A DNA stretch of 64,000 nt from Parasphingorhabdus flavimaris (GTDB taxonomy: Bacteria; Pseudomonadota; Alphaproteobacteria; Sphingomonadales; Sphingomonadaceae), in NCBI RefSeq assembly GCF_013371215.1, contig NZ_JABWMH010000001.1, forward strand, positions 248,001 through 312,000. The letters are read 5' to 3'. The position numbers were made by a program, and so were the translations under genes. The notes under the pieces were generated by a model that worked only from the letters and a program-made list of their open reading frames with translations, searched no databases and had not been told where the DNA came from. Below are positions 45,599 to 54,540 of the stretch, piece after piece. Position 1 is the stretch's first letter; every line of letters starts with the position of its first letter.

Positions 45599-46110
45599 CA
45601 CCAGTCGCGGCGATAGCCCTGCCAGCGTTCGGCCAGCCCCTCGGCGACCAGCGTCTCGCCCAGGCTCTCGCCATCCCGGGTGATGATACGCAGGTCGCGG
45701 CCATATTGATCCTGGTCGCGGTCGATGGATTGCAGGGAAAAGGCGCCCTGGTTGAGTAAGACCTGCATCCGCATCTTGGCTTGCTCGCCAAGCAGCCGCT
45801 CCGAGGCGCAGCCGGGGCTGGAGATTTCCGGCGTATTGATATCGGCGATGCGGATCTTGCGGCCCTCGAACCAGATGGTGTCGCCGTCGACTACGCAGGT
45901 GGTGCGCTCTGCGCCAAAGCAGATGCCGAAACTGGCGCGATGGGGATCGATGCTGACCGCTGCGGAACCGGTGGTAGCCGGACCGCCGCCGAGAAAGATC
46001 GCGAGAAACAGCGCTGCACAAAGGACTGCGGTGATCGCGATGAACGTCGACCAGCGGATTGATGTGCTTTGGTGGCGGCTTGCAAGCGGCGCTGTTTTGC
46101 GGTGTTTCAC
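45595..46110 (-). CDS. Thermonuclease-like (SNase domain) membrane-anchored protein
   Basis: A 171-aa protein with one N-terminal membrane segment (about 22-42) followed by a staphylococcal-nuclease-like OB fold. The core VVDGDTIWFEGRKIRIADINTPE is the family signature with its Asp and Arg, followed by GEQAKMRMQVLL and YGRDLRIITRDGESLGETLVAEGLA. Catalytic Arg/Glu positions appear kept. It may degrade nucleic acids outside the cytoplasm. Start is GTG 46110. Confidence 0.85.
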   Translation of the reverse strand: MKHRKTAPLASRHQSTSIRWSTFIAITAVLCAALFLAIFLGGGPATTGSAAVSIDPHRASFGICFGAERTTCVVDGDTIWFEGRKIRIADINTPEISSPGCASERLLGEQAKMRMQVLLNQGAFSLQSIDRDQDQYGRDLRIITRDGESLGETLVAEGLAERWQGYRRDWC

Positions 46111-46275
46111 CGACCGGAAAATAGCGGGGAGATGTTAAGGGAAGCTAAAGCAGGGTGCGAGTTTGACGGGCGGATCGAGTGGCATCGCGATGCGATGGCA
46201 GCATGTGCAGATTAGAACCAATATGAGTCTTTCTCCGGCTACCCGTCGGCCAATGATGTTGTTAGGGCATTTATC

Positions 46276-46842
46276 ATGTTGAAAAAATACACATTGTCCG
46301 CCGCACTCGTCATTCTCGCTTTGGGGGCATCGCCTGGCAGTGCCACCCAATCCGGGTCTATTGTTGGGGAAACGGCCAAGCCGACGATCCCGTCGCGCGA
46401 GGATTATCCGGATGCCGGACAGGCTTTCGGCATGGTATGGCACAATGACAGCGACGGCCGATCGGCGCTGCTATCCTTCATGGTCCCCGAAACCGACAAC
46501 CGGCTGTGGACGATGCGCTGCGAAAAACTCGAAAATGGTTCGGTGCGGATAGGACATATGATCATCGCCACACCGCGGGAAATGGTGCCGGACGACCAGT
46601 TCGGATTTACGATCAGGGTTGATGACGGTGCATCGATCGGCATCCTGGCCCGGATGCTGCCGGCGCAGATCGAAGGGGAGGATCTGACGATGCCGCAATT
46701 CTATCTGCCCAATAATCATTCTCTGTTTCCGGCGCTGGCGCGCGGCAATCGCGCCTTTGTCAATTTGAACGGCAATAAATTCTCCGTCCATCTGAAAGGA
46801 TCGGGCGACGCGCTGGTCAGTTTCCTGCGCGCCTGCCGCTAG
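46276..46842 (+). CDS. Exported hypothetical protein
   Basis: A 188-aa protein with a signal peptide (cleavage near SATQ, residues ~24) and a mature all-beta-looking domain with two widely spaced cysteines (MRCEKLE and RACR at the very C-terminus). I do not recognise the family. ATG 46276 is the first in-frame start. The next 15 nt lead into the small convergent gene. Confidence 0.7.
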   Translation: MLKKYTLSAALVILALGASPGSATQSGSIVGETAKPTIPSREDYPDAGQAFGMVWHNDSDGRSALLSFMVPETDNRLWTMRCEKLENGSVRIGHMIIATPREMVPDDQFGFTIRVDDGASIGILARMLPAQIEGEDLTMPQFYLPNNHSLFPALARGNRAFVNLNGNKFSVHLKGSGDALVSFLRACR

Positions 46843-46857
46843 CGGCAGCTCCGGTGA

Positions 46858-46980
46858 TCAGATCACCAGAGATGCGCTGTTGTTGACGGCGGGGCCGATC
46901 GAGGCCGCGAGAAAAACGGCGGCCGTGCAAAATGCGGCGAAGGCGGATGCGAGGCGGTTCTGAAATTTGGGGGACAACAT
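46858..46980 (-). CDS. 40-codon hydrophobic protein, second of a paralogous pair
   Basis: My translation of the minus strand gives 40 residues, starting MLSPKFQNRLASAF and ending NNSASLVI, with a single hydrophobic helix in between. The gene next to it encodes an aligned protein of exactly the same length: both have QN at 7-8, ASAF or AAAF near 12-15, a Thr at 19, and (A/S)(I/V)GPAVNN at 27-34. A GGAA ribosome site precedes ATG in both. Conservation at the protein level despite DNA differences supports a real gene. Function unknown; a small membrane or signal-like peptide is likely. Confidence 0.7.
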   Translation of the reverse strand: MLSPKFQNRLASAFAAFCTAAVFLAASIGPAVNNSASLVI

Positions 46981-47004
46981 GGTCTGGGTTCCTTTTTTCC
47001 GGGG

Positions 47005-47127
47005 TCAGGCGATCAGGGCGGCGGCATTGTTGACGGCAGGGCCAACGCTGGCGCTGACGAAAATGGCGGCGGTGAAAAGAGCGGCGAAAGCGGCGGCGAC
47101 TTGGTTCTGGATGTTGTTGTTGGTCAT
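47005..47127 (-). CDS. 40-codon hydrophobic protein, first of a paralogous pair
   Basis: Forty residues, starting MTNNNIQNQVAAAF and ending NNAAALIA, from ATG 47127 with AGAAGGAAC 7-8 nt upstream. The core AAAFAALFTAAIFVSASVG followed by PAVNN parallels the neighbour at 46858-46980, 24 nt downstream on the same strand, so the two should share one transcript. Single hydrophobic helix, no cysteines, few charges. Upstream lie two palindromes (47231-47272). I know no characterised homologue. Confidence 0.72.
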   Translation of the reverse strand: MTNNNIQNQVAAAFAALFTAAIFVSASVGPAVNNAAALIA

Positions 47128-47230
47128 TTTGAAGTTCCTTCTTGGTTTGATTTGGTGCTTCACAAATTGTTCTGCGAAGATGCCTCTAGCATTGCACGGG
47201 CCGTGCCAGTTTGAATAAATGCTGGTATAA

Positions 47231-47272
47231 CAGCTAGTTAGCTGGATTTGCCCTGTTCGCGAATATGAACAG
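47231..47272. promoter_or_regulatory. Two adjacent palindromes upstream of the tiny-gene pair
   Basis: CAGCTA-GT-TAGCTG at 47231-47244 and CTGTTC-N8-GAACAG at 47253-47272 are both perfect inverted repeats, centre to centre about 25 bp. They lie between the minus-strand tiny genes and the plus-strand small gene at 47367 and may be operator sites. Confidence 0.4.
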
Positions 47273-47366
47273 AAACTGAATAGTGGTGATTTATACCAAT
47301 ATTTGGTTTGCGAGATGGATGGCGAACGCGACTTTCTGTTAACGTTGACCTGCTATCGGCAAGCTC

Positions 47367-47585
47367 ATGTTCGGACCGCGCCTCTCTCGTGTCTTCGCCA
47401 GCAGTGGCAATGCCTTGTGGTGGTCTGCCATGGTGCTGGTCACTGCCTATTGCGTCGCAGCCGATCCACCGACCGAGGTGGGGCAGGTAACCGATACTGC
47501 GGCGGTCGAAGCGGATAAGGAGCGGGCCGATCCATGGGCGGGAATGAAGGATGTAGCCAAGCAGCGGGATGATCTGCTCCGCTAA
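47367..47585 (+). CDS. Small exported or membrane-anchored hypothetical protein
   Basis: A 72-aa protein with one hydrophobic segment (about residues 13-31, ending CVAAD), then a charged Asp/Glu/Lys-rich tail of about 40 residues. It could be a short secreted protein or remain anchored. ATG 47367 lacks a strong ribosome site. No family recognised. Confidence 0.5.
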   Translation: MFGPRLSRVFASSGNALWWSAMVLVTAYCVAADPPTEVGQVTDTAAVEADKERADPWAGMKDVAKQRDDLLR

Positions 47586-47735
47586 GCCGACTGCTGTTGT
47601 TCATAAAAATACGCGTTAATATGAACCTGAGATAAAAGCACCATTCAGCCTCCGGTCAATGCGACTCCGCTAGAACTCCAATTGTTGGGCAGCAATTATA
47701 TCGGGTTTGGGAAAACCCGTTTTGGAGTAGAGAAT

Positions 47736-48140
47736 ATGATCAACAGGATTTTGGGAAGTTTGGCAATTTCGACCGCAGCCATTGCAACAATGGCCTTTGC
47801 AACCCCCGCCGAAGCGCGTGGCGGCTATTCAAACGGCGGTTATTACGAGCAGGCCCGCAATGACGGACGCCGTGTCTATCGGCGCGGTGATACCTATCGT
47901 GGCGACCGTTACCGTGATCGCCGTGATTATCGCGACCAGCGTCGCTATCGCGATAACCGCTATTCAAGCAACAGGCGTTATCGCGGTTGTGATCGCGGAA
48001 CCGGCGGAACGATTATCGGTGCAATAGCCGGCGGTCTGCTCGGTAATGAAGTTGCCGGGCGCGGCAGCAAGACCGAAGGGACGATCATTGGTGGTGCCGT
48101 CGGCGCCTTGGCTGGTCGCGCGATTGACGGCAACTGCTGA
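47736..48140 (+). CDS. Exported glycine-zipper 2TM protein
   Basis: A 134-aa protein with signal peptide (ending PAEARGG), an Arg/Tyr/Asp-rich repeat-like middle (GDRYRDRRDYRDQRRYRDN, about residues 50-75) and a glycine zipper at about 90-130 (GTIIGAIAGGLLGNEV, GTIIGGAVGALAGRAI). ATG 47736 has GGAG upstream. It has the same organisation as the gene at 43610; the two are related but not close duplicates. A stem-like GC-rich stretch near 48220 may end the transcript. Confidence 0.83.
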   Translation: MINRILGSLAISTAAIATMAFATPAEARGGYSNGGYYEQARNDGRRVYRRGDTYRGDRYRDRRDYRDQRRYRDNRYSSNRRYRGCDRGTGGTIIGAIAGGLLGNEVAGRGSKTEGTIIGGAVGALAGRAIDGNC

Positions 48141-48266
48141 TAAATCTGCGGCAATAGTTCATCAAATTAGCTCCCTGAGTGAATCCACGCAGGGACCATG
48201 ATTCCCCCGAGTTGCGTATTGGGGGCAGGGGGTCGGCGTCTTGGGACTGTCCGGCCCCCGTTCCAT

Positions 48267-51200
48267 TTACGGCCGGGCTAACAAAGGCGGCGCTGATCCG
48301 ATCCAGTCTGCCAGATCGGGCTCATCCTTGACGAAATAAGGTTCACCCTTGCTGTTCAGGTAGAAGCGTTGCATCTCGCTGCGGGTGAAAGGCCGGGAGC
48401 CCAGCCGCCCGAAGACCGCCATCTGTCCGCCGGTCTCGTCCACCGCTCGATCCCGATCAAGACCCTTGGACAGGGCCAGTGCCGGTTTCGGTGTCCGGGC
48501 AAAAGCGATCAGTTCCGGCTTCGGTGCAGGAGAAAAACCGTAGAAGTTTTTCTGACTATCCGGCGTAGTCAACTGGACCACCTTCAGCCCGTTGCGTCCA
48601 TCGGCGACATAGGCAAACAGAGTGGCATTGGTCGATCCGACTATCACATCCTCCGCATCGTTCATCGTGCCGCCGAACGTCTCTTTCATGTAGATCACGG
48701 GCGATTCCGGCCGGGTGATATTGGCGATTACCAGTCCTTCATCCTTGGCAGCAATATAGGCATAAGTGCGCGCTAGATAGAGGCGTTGGGCATTGCGCAA
48801 AGGGATTGTCCCTGAAGGCACTGCCACCGGATTTTCCATGTCGGTGACGTTGAACAATTTCACGCCCTCGGCATCGGTTACCCAGAGGTAGCGGAACTGC
48901 AATGCGGATGCCCGTGCATCGGTCAAGGGCAAGGTGACGACGTGGCGCGGTTCCAGCGGCTTGTCGAGATCGATCAGGGTCAGCCCGGCGTCCGTGGTGA
49001 TATAGGCATAATGACCGGCCAGCGTGATGTGGCGCGCACCGTCCAATAGACCCCCATCGTTCCAGGTAAGGCTGCGCTTGAAGAAATTGTTGCGGAATTC
49101 GCCATCGGCCAATGTGTTGACGTCCACGAGGATCAGGCCTTCTTCGCTATCTGTGATCACCGCATAATTGTAGATCGGGTGAAAGGCCTGCTCTTCGTTA
49201 ATTTCACGCAATTCCTTGGTGTTGCGCAGCGGAGCAATCGGCTGGTTGGTGGCAAGCGCCATGCAGGTCGCGTTCTTGGTGTCGACATGCGTATCATGAC
49301 CAAGCGAGGAGAAGGGCGCCTTGACGATCCGTTCCGAGAAGCCCTTGTTGCCGATCGAGGCAACATCATAGGCTCGGAACCCACCTTTGCCCTCTGCCAC
49401 AAACATATATTCGCCGCGCAGTTGCAGGCAGCGAACCGCGTCGCCGGTCCCCTGAACGACATTCTTGAATTCTTCGAGCGCCTTGGTTTCGCCGGACAGA
49501 TTCTCGTCGAGCCGTTCGCCGCGGACCCAGTCGATCAGTTCGCGGTCGTTGTCCTCGACATGCATCCGCCAGTAATCGGGATAGGCGTATTTTTGCAGAT
49601 AGGAGCCGATAACGGCCTGTGGTTCGTCCCACTCGGTTACCCGGACGGCTTCAAAGCCCTTTTCAAGGCCGACCCAGGCGTGGAGGCCGATGAAGTTGAC
49701 GAAATTAGTTCCCTGCAGCAGCGTCTGCGCCATGATCGCGTTATTGTCATTGGCCTCGCTGACGTGACAATCCGAGCATTGTTTGGTCTCTGTCTTGCGC
49801 ACGGTGTGCGGGAAATGCGGTGCAAAAGCTTGCGAAGAGAAACCGATACCGGAAATTGGTGGCTGCTGGACGTAGATGCGTTCGCGGTTGATGTTGGTCG
49901 AGGACAGGATCAGGGCCGAGGTTGACCGGACCGGAGCGATGATATTGCCCTTGGTTGTCTGGTGACGGCCCAGCTGGAACATCTGGTCGCGGGCCACTTG
50001 TGGGTTGTAGGTTGCATAGTTTCGCGTCGTGCCCCCTTCATATTTGTGATTGTCGGCCTGCCAGTTGGCTTCGATCGGCAAGTGGCAGCCACCGCAGCTT
50101 GTTGTCCAGCTGAGGTGGCAGGTGAAGCAGACCATATTCTCGTCTTTATGTGCCCGATCGTCTTTTGCAACGCCGCTTCCGAAGGAAAATTTGCCCGTTT
50201 CCGCTCCGCTTTTGGACATAAGTTTCGCCCGAGCCGCCTTGACGTTGAAATCGGGATGGGAGCGGTCGACGCTGTCCTTGACCAGGCTGACCCGCCAGCT
50301 GAGATCCGGGTCGACGATCGAACGCTGGACCAGCACGCGCTTGCCATTGGGATCTTCGAACCATTCGAAACGGCGCTCGCCATTGGCGTTGCGCAGCAGG
50401 CCGAGATTTTTGCCTTTTGGTCGCGCCGCGAGATTACTGGTCATCAGGTTAGGATAAGCGTCGGCAGTGCCGTGGCAGTCCTTGCAGCTGATCTCGACCG
50501 CATTGGCAACTTCGCCGTAGATCAACCCGTTGCCGTGACTGTCCTGCGAGAAATGACAATCGGCGCATTGCATGCCGACCTCGGCATGGATGCTCATCAT
50601 GTGGACAGATTTACCCGGATTCACGCCCGGTTCGACAAATTTTCCTTCACCGTCCTTGCGAAATTTTTCCGGATCGTCATTGGCGACGATATTCTCGGTA
50701 TCGGTGCTGTAGCTGGCCTGATTGCCCTCGGCGTCGAGCAGATTGCCGTCGCGGTCGCGTTTCAGAACCGCGCGGAAATTCCAGCCATGGCCGTGATAGT
50801 CGGCAAATTGCGTGTCCTTGGCGTCGGCGTTGACGTCGTAGACATTGCGCAGGAAATCGATGTCGGCCCACAGGCCCTTGGGCGCTGCGCCTTCCGGATT
50901 GCGGTCGAGCACCTTGCGTACTTCTTCGGCATCAGGATATTTCTGCTGCTTGTATTTCTTCTGATATTCCTCGTCGCTCATGCCTTCCGGCTTTGGTGTC
51001 TTGTTGTCCGGACCCGGCCACATGTAAGGCGCGTCGGATTCATAGTCCCACATCGTGTAGCCGAGATAGCTGTTCAGAAATATGTTCGGTTGGTGCATGT
51101 GGCAGTTCATGCATTGCGCGGTCGGGATGGCACGGGTGAACGCATGCTGGATCGGATGGCCTTTTTCGCGTTTGGCAGGATCGGTATCAACGGCGTGATC

Positions 51201-52430
51201 ATCGCCGTGGCCCGTATCACCGCCGTGGCCGTCCTTTGCACCGTGGGCCGCATCATAGGTGCCGAAGCTGCCAAAGCGATGTTCGCCCTCTTTCAGATTG
51301 CGGATCGTCGGATCAACCGTCTGCGTCTGTCCGTCACGGCCAAATTGGGCCCAGATCGAGCTGTGCCGCGGTTCGCGGTCATTGGCATAGACAACGTGGC
51401 AGCCGGCACAGCCAGACTGGCGATAGTCGCCAGGCTGGTCATTGGTGCCCATGAACCACATGAAGGGATCGTTGAGCCGGGTCTTGTGGATATTGAGAAC
51501 CGGGATGGCGACGCGCAGGCCGGTGCCGGGGCCGCGATTGGATTGCTTGAGGTCAGGCCTTCCGGGCTCTTCCAGCCGCTGGATGATGCCGCCGATATTG
51601 GGCAGTCCGATCTCCGGGAACTGGGTGTTGATGTTGCGGCCACCGCGCTCGAAAACCCGGAAGATGTCGCCTGGCGGGACGGTGTGCCAGGTCGGCAATG
51701 GATAGAGGATCGGCAGCGCGCCGCGTTTCTTTTCTGCCTCGGTTACGGTGCCGTGCGGATTGCCGGGTGATTTGATCGTCGCCGGCTCGCCCTTGCGGGT
51801 ATAAGCCTCGCCGAATATATAATTTTTGAAGGGCACGATGCCGTTATTATAAGCGGCTCCGCCCCATAGCATCGCGCCGGTTGCCATCAGCGACCGTTCC
51901 GAGGCCTCGATGATTTCCATATGGCAGGCACCACAGGATTCGCGCGCAACGCGATAGTCCGACGGATTGACGAAACGCACGAATTCGGGCGATTCCTTGT
52001 TGAGCAGGCCATAGCTGCGCTTGGGATTGGCAGAAGAGGGCCAGTGCCAGCTTTCCGGATATTTCGGCAGGACGTGCGCCTTGGTCAGTGCGTCCATATA
52101 GGCGAGGCTGTTCTTGCCCCATTTGTTGTCGCCCATGACCGAGGCATCGCCGCCGTGGCAGTCGACACAGCCGAGCACCACAGCAGGGGTCTCGTGCATG
52201 GTCTTCTGGTCGCTGTCGGTGTGACAGCTCTGGCAGCCGCTGCTCTTGGCCTGCGCCTCGTCCCAGGTCTGGTTCTGCGGGGCAGGGGGCGTGAAGCTGT
52301 AGTCGACCTTTTGCGCTTTTTCCTTGCCTGCGGCGAGCAGCAGCGAGGCAGGGGTGACGGTCAGCGCCAACGCGCCCAGTCCCGCGAGGATAAATTTGCT
52401 ATTACCGGTCAGGAGGTTCCGCCAGCGCAT
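48267..52430 (-). CDS. Decaheme c-type cytochrome fused to an LVIVD beta-propeller
   Basis: A 1387-aa exported protein. A signal peptide (about 1-35, no lipobox) is followed by ten CxxCH heme sites at about residues 66, 88, 166, 341, 440, 622, 649, 768, 779 and 885. A His/Asp-rich loop GHGGDTGHGDDH lies near 402-412. Residues ~1000-1320 form at least six LVIVD-type repeats (for example AVITDSEEGLILVDV, AYITTDAGLTLIDLD, LWVTDAEGVKLFNV, AYIAAKDEGLVIANI), a predicted beta-propeller. Its start shares one base with the barrel stop. It probably carries electrons at or beyond the outer membrane; the propeller may bind partner or substrate. Donor and acceptor are unknown. Confidence 0.93.
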   Translation of the reverse strand: MRWRNLLTGNSKFILAGLGALALTVTPASLLLAAGKEKAQKVDYSFTPPAPQNQTWDEAQAKSSGCQSCHTDSDQKTMHETPAVVLGCVDCHGGDASVMGDNKWGKNSLAYMDALTKAHVLPKYPESWHWPSSANPKRSYGLLNKESPEFVRFVNPSDYRVARESCGACHMEIIEASERSLMATGAMLWGGAAYNNGIVPFKNYIFGEAYTRKGEPATIKSPGNPHGTVTEAEKKRGALPILYPLPTWHTVPPGDIFRVFERGGRNINTQFPEIGLPNIGGIIQRLEEPGRPDLKQSNRGPGTGLRVAIPVLNIHKTRLNDPFMWFMGTNDQPGDYRQSGCAGCHVVYANDREPRHSSIWAQFGRDGQTQTVDPTIRNLKEGEHRFGSFGTYDAAHGAKDGHGGDTGHGDDHAVDTDPAKREKGHPIQHAFTRAIPTAQCMNCHMHQPNIFLNSYLGYTMWDYESDAPYMWPGPDNKTPKPEGMSDEEYQKKYKQQKYPDAEEVRKVLDRNPEGAAPKGLWADIDFLRNVYDVNADAKDTQFADYHGHGWNFRAVLKRDRDGNLLDAEGNQASYSTDTENIVANDDPEKFRKDGEGKFVEPGVNPGKSVHMMSIHAEVGMQCADCHFSQDSHGNGLIYGEVANAVEISCKDCHGTADAYPNLMTSNLAARPKGKNLGLLRNANGERRFEWFEDPNGKRVLVQRSIVDPDLSWRVSLVKDSVDRSHPDFNVKAARAKLMSKSGAETGKFSFGSGVAKDDRAHKDENMVCFTCHLSWTTSCGGCHLPIEANWQADNHKYEGGTTRNYATYNPQVARDQMFQLGRHQTTKGNIIAPVRSTSALILSSTNINRERIYVQQPPISGIGFSSQAFAPHFPHTVRKTETKQCSDCHVSEANDNNAIMAQTLLQGTNFVNFIGLHAWVGLEKGFEAVRVTEWDEPQAVIGSYLQKYAYPDYWRMHVEDNDRELIDWVRGERLDENLSGETKALEEFKNVVQGTGDAVRCLQLRGEYMFVAEGKGGFRAYDVASIGNKGFSERIVKAPFSSLGHDTHVDTKNATCMALATNQPIAPLRNTKELREINEEQAFHPIYNYAVITDSEEGLILVDVNTLADGEFRNNFFKRSLTWNDGGLLDGARHITLAGHYAYITTDAGLTLIDLDKPLEPRHVVTLPLTDARASALQFRYLWVTDAEGVKLFNVTDMENPVAVPSGTIPLRNAQRLYLARTYAYIAAKDEGLVIANITRPESPVIYMKETFGGTMNDAEDVIVGSTNATLFAYVADGRNGLKVVQLTTPDSQKNFYGFSPAPKPELIAFARTPKPALALSKGLDRDRAVDETGGQMAVFGRLGSRPFTRSEMQRFYLNSKGEPYFVKDEPDLADWIGSAPPLLARP

Positions 52431-54535
52431 CAGAAGGCCAATATCGCGTTGAGCAGAATGGAATAATGGAAGTCGCGCTTGTCGGTCTGGTCAAACAAAT
52501 CCTTGAATCCTTTTCCGGGTATCAAAGCAGCGCCCGAGAGGCGGAATACCATATTCTGCGTGGCTTTCGGGCGGTAAATGGCGGCTAGTGACAGGTCCCA
52601 GCCGATGTCTCTGGGAATCGAGCCCTCGACGCGCAGCGCTTCGAGACTTTCGGTCTTGTGGAACCAGAGATGGTTGGCATTGCCGGACAGCCGGAAATCG
52701 GGCGTCAGATCGGCGTCGACGCCAACGCCAGCCAATATCGTGCCGGGATTGTTGAAATTGCTCTGGCCCTGTTCCTTGGAAGAGCGCAGGCTGTTGAGAA
52801 TGCCGTTACGTCCATTGATCGAGATCACCCGACCACCGCCGGCGAACGGGATGGTCTGGCGGATCCAGTAGCTGGTATCGGCCCCGGCAAAAATCGGATT
52901 CTCGAAAATCGCGTCAAAGCCGGCTTCGGTGTTGTTGTAAGGATTGCCGTCGCCACTGGCGAACAGGCCGGAGGCGCGGAAACGCAGGAAGTCGACGTCG
53001 TAGCTGGCTTCCACTGCACCAAAATAGGCGGCGATATTGGCCGGCTCGCTGGTAAAGAAGCTGTTCCGGTCCTCGCCAAAGGCGCCGTAAACCTGACCGG
53101 TGAGATTGATCCGTCCGATCCGTCCGTCAAAGGCATAGCCCGGATAGACGACATCATAGGCCCGGCCCCTGAGGTCGCCGAGCAGGGCAGGGCGGACCGG
53201 AAAGCCGTTGTCGTCAATCTCGACGTCGGACTTTTCGCGGTTCATATTATAGGTCACGCTGAACTGGCTGGTCAGGCCGACAAAGGGCAGATCCTGCCGG
53301 TAGAGATTGGCGAAGAAAATATAGCTTTCGCGCGGGGTCTGGGTGATATCGTTGAGGCCGGAATTGGTGTCCTTCTCGAGCTGGACAAAGGCCCCCAGAT
53401 TATACTGGATCCGGTTGTTGTCACGGGTGCCGAACAGGCGGAAACCGAGCTGGTTGTCCTGGAACAGAAAACCGCGAAAATCCGCCTGCATCGGCTGGAT
53501 GCCGATGCGGAAACTGTCGAAGTCATAGCGCGCCGACGTGTTGCGGATGTGATAGTCGAAAAACGCCTCCTGCACGCCGACAAACCAGTCGGTGCGATGC
53601 GAGGATTTGGACGGTTCGACAAACAGCACGCGGCGTTCCGGGACATTCACATGATTGACCTGGGTCGCCAGCGTCAGGCGATATTCCACGTCGGGCGGCT
53701 TATAGGCGGTAGAGCCCTTGATCAGGGCAAAACCGGTGATGAAGGTCTGGGCATAGACCTCCGAGCCGGAGCGGCCGAAGACGTCGATGCTGTTCGGTCG
53801 TTCGGTGGTCTGGACGCCAACCGGAATGGGAAAGCTGCGTGGCTCGATCACCGTGTCCGAAATTGCATTGGCGACGAAAAACCAGTCGTCGCCCTTGAGA
53901 AAGCCCGGTTTCTTGTCAGCCGGGATCGGCTTGTCGCCCTTGAGCACGTTCTGGTTATAGGGATTGAGCGTGCTGTGGCAGTTGTTCCGCAGGGCGCCGA
54001 ACAAGGTGTAAATCGCCTGGTCGCCACCCTTGGCCGGGCAGAGGCTTTGCATGATCCGCCATCGGTCGGGAACCGGGAATTCGTCGGTCGGAAAAGCTTC
54101 CGGTGGCGGGGCGTTGACGGCGCCGGGGTTGTTCTGGGTCACTCGATCCGGCAACTCTTTCTGGACACCCGGGCGGCGGCGGCCATCGATCAGGGCATCA
54201 TCGGCAGCGAGACCGTCAAAGTCCATTTCCAGCTGATCGGGGGTTCCGGATTGCTCCAAAATGGAAGAATTGGAAGCATCTTTCGGAGTCGACGGCCCGG
54301 ACGCAGAGGCCTCTCCAAATTCCGCCTCTTCTTCGTCGGGATCGGGGCCACCCATGGCCAATTGTGTACCAAAAGCGTCAGATTCTGTTCTTATCCAGTC
54401 AAATCGTTCCCCTGCGAGCAGAGCGGTCAGGGAGGATTCCATCTGCTCGACCGAGGCGCGCTGGGTCTCCATCTGTTCGGCCTGGCCGGACAGGACCGCC
54501 ATGATCGGGACAAAGGAGGCAGAAAGTCCGGTCAT
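52430..54535 (-). CDS. Outer-membrane beta-barrel protein of the cytochrome operon
   Basis: A 701-aa protein without heme motifs. A weak N-terminal hydrophobic segment may be the signal peptide. Residues ~30-180 are polar and acidic. The rest shows alternating aromatic strands typical of a barrel (for example FFDYHIRNTSARYDFDSF, RIGRINLTGQVYGAFG, LRFRASGLFASGDGNPYN) and it ends in a terminal Phe (NAILAF). I choose ATG 54535, 5 nt after the HbpS lipoprotein stop; the TTG at 54598 would overlap. By position it could be the porin sheath that holds the decaheme cytochrome, as in MtrAB-type conduits, but there is no recognisable homology to MtrB. Confidence 0.8.
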   Translation of the reverse strand: MTGLSASFVPIMAVLSGQAEQMETQRASVEQMESSLTALLAGERFDWIRTESDAFGTQLAMGGPDPDEEEAEFGEASASGPSTPKDASNSSILEQSGTPDQLEMDFDGLAADDALIDGRRRPGVQKELPDRVTQNNPGAVNAPPPEAFPTDEFPVPDRWRIMQSLCPAKGGDQAIYTLFGALRNNCHSTLNPYNQNVLKGDKPIPADKKPGFLKGDDWFFVANAISDTVIEPRSFPIPVGVQTTERPNSIDVFGRSGSEVYAQTFITGFALIKGSTAYKPPDVEYRLTLATQVNHVNVPERRVLFVEPSKSSHRTDWFVGVQEAFFDYHIRNTSARYDFDSFRIGIQPMQADFRGFLFQDNQLGFRLFGTRDNNRIQYNLGAFVQLEKDTNSGLNDITQTPRESYIFFANLYRQDLPFVGLTSQFSVTYNMNREKSDVEIDDNGFPVRPALLGDLRGRAYDVVYPGYAFDGRIGRINLTGQVYGAFGEDRNSFFTSEPANIAAYFGAVEASYDVDFLRFRASGLFASGDGNPYNNTEAGFDAIFENPIFAGADTSYWIRQTIPFAGGGRVISINGRNGILNSLRSSKEQGQSNFNNPGTILAGVGVDADLTPDFRLSGNANHLWFHKTESLEALRVEGSIPRDIGWDLSLAAIYRPKATQNMVFRLSGAALIPGKGFKDLFDQTDKRDFHYSILLNAILAF

Positions 54536-54540
54536 CGGTT

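Noticed and set aside
47253-47272. CTGTTC-N8-GAACAG as a LexA (SOS) box
   Set aside because: The alphaproteobacterial LexA site is a direct repeat GTTC-N7-GTTC; this is an inverted repeat with different spacing.
48206-48256. Terminator between the glycine-zipper gene and the decaheme gene
   Set aside because: The GC-rich inverted segments pair only imperfectly and no T-run follows on either strand.
49962-51770. A 602-aa open frame opposite the decaheme cytochrome
   Set aside because: Antisense mirror of a well-supported coding sequence with ten heme sites; low-complexity Val/Ala/Ile/Arg composition.
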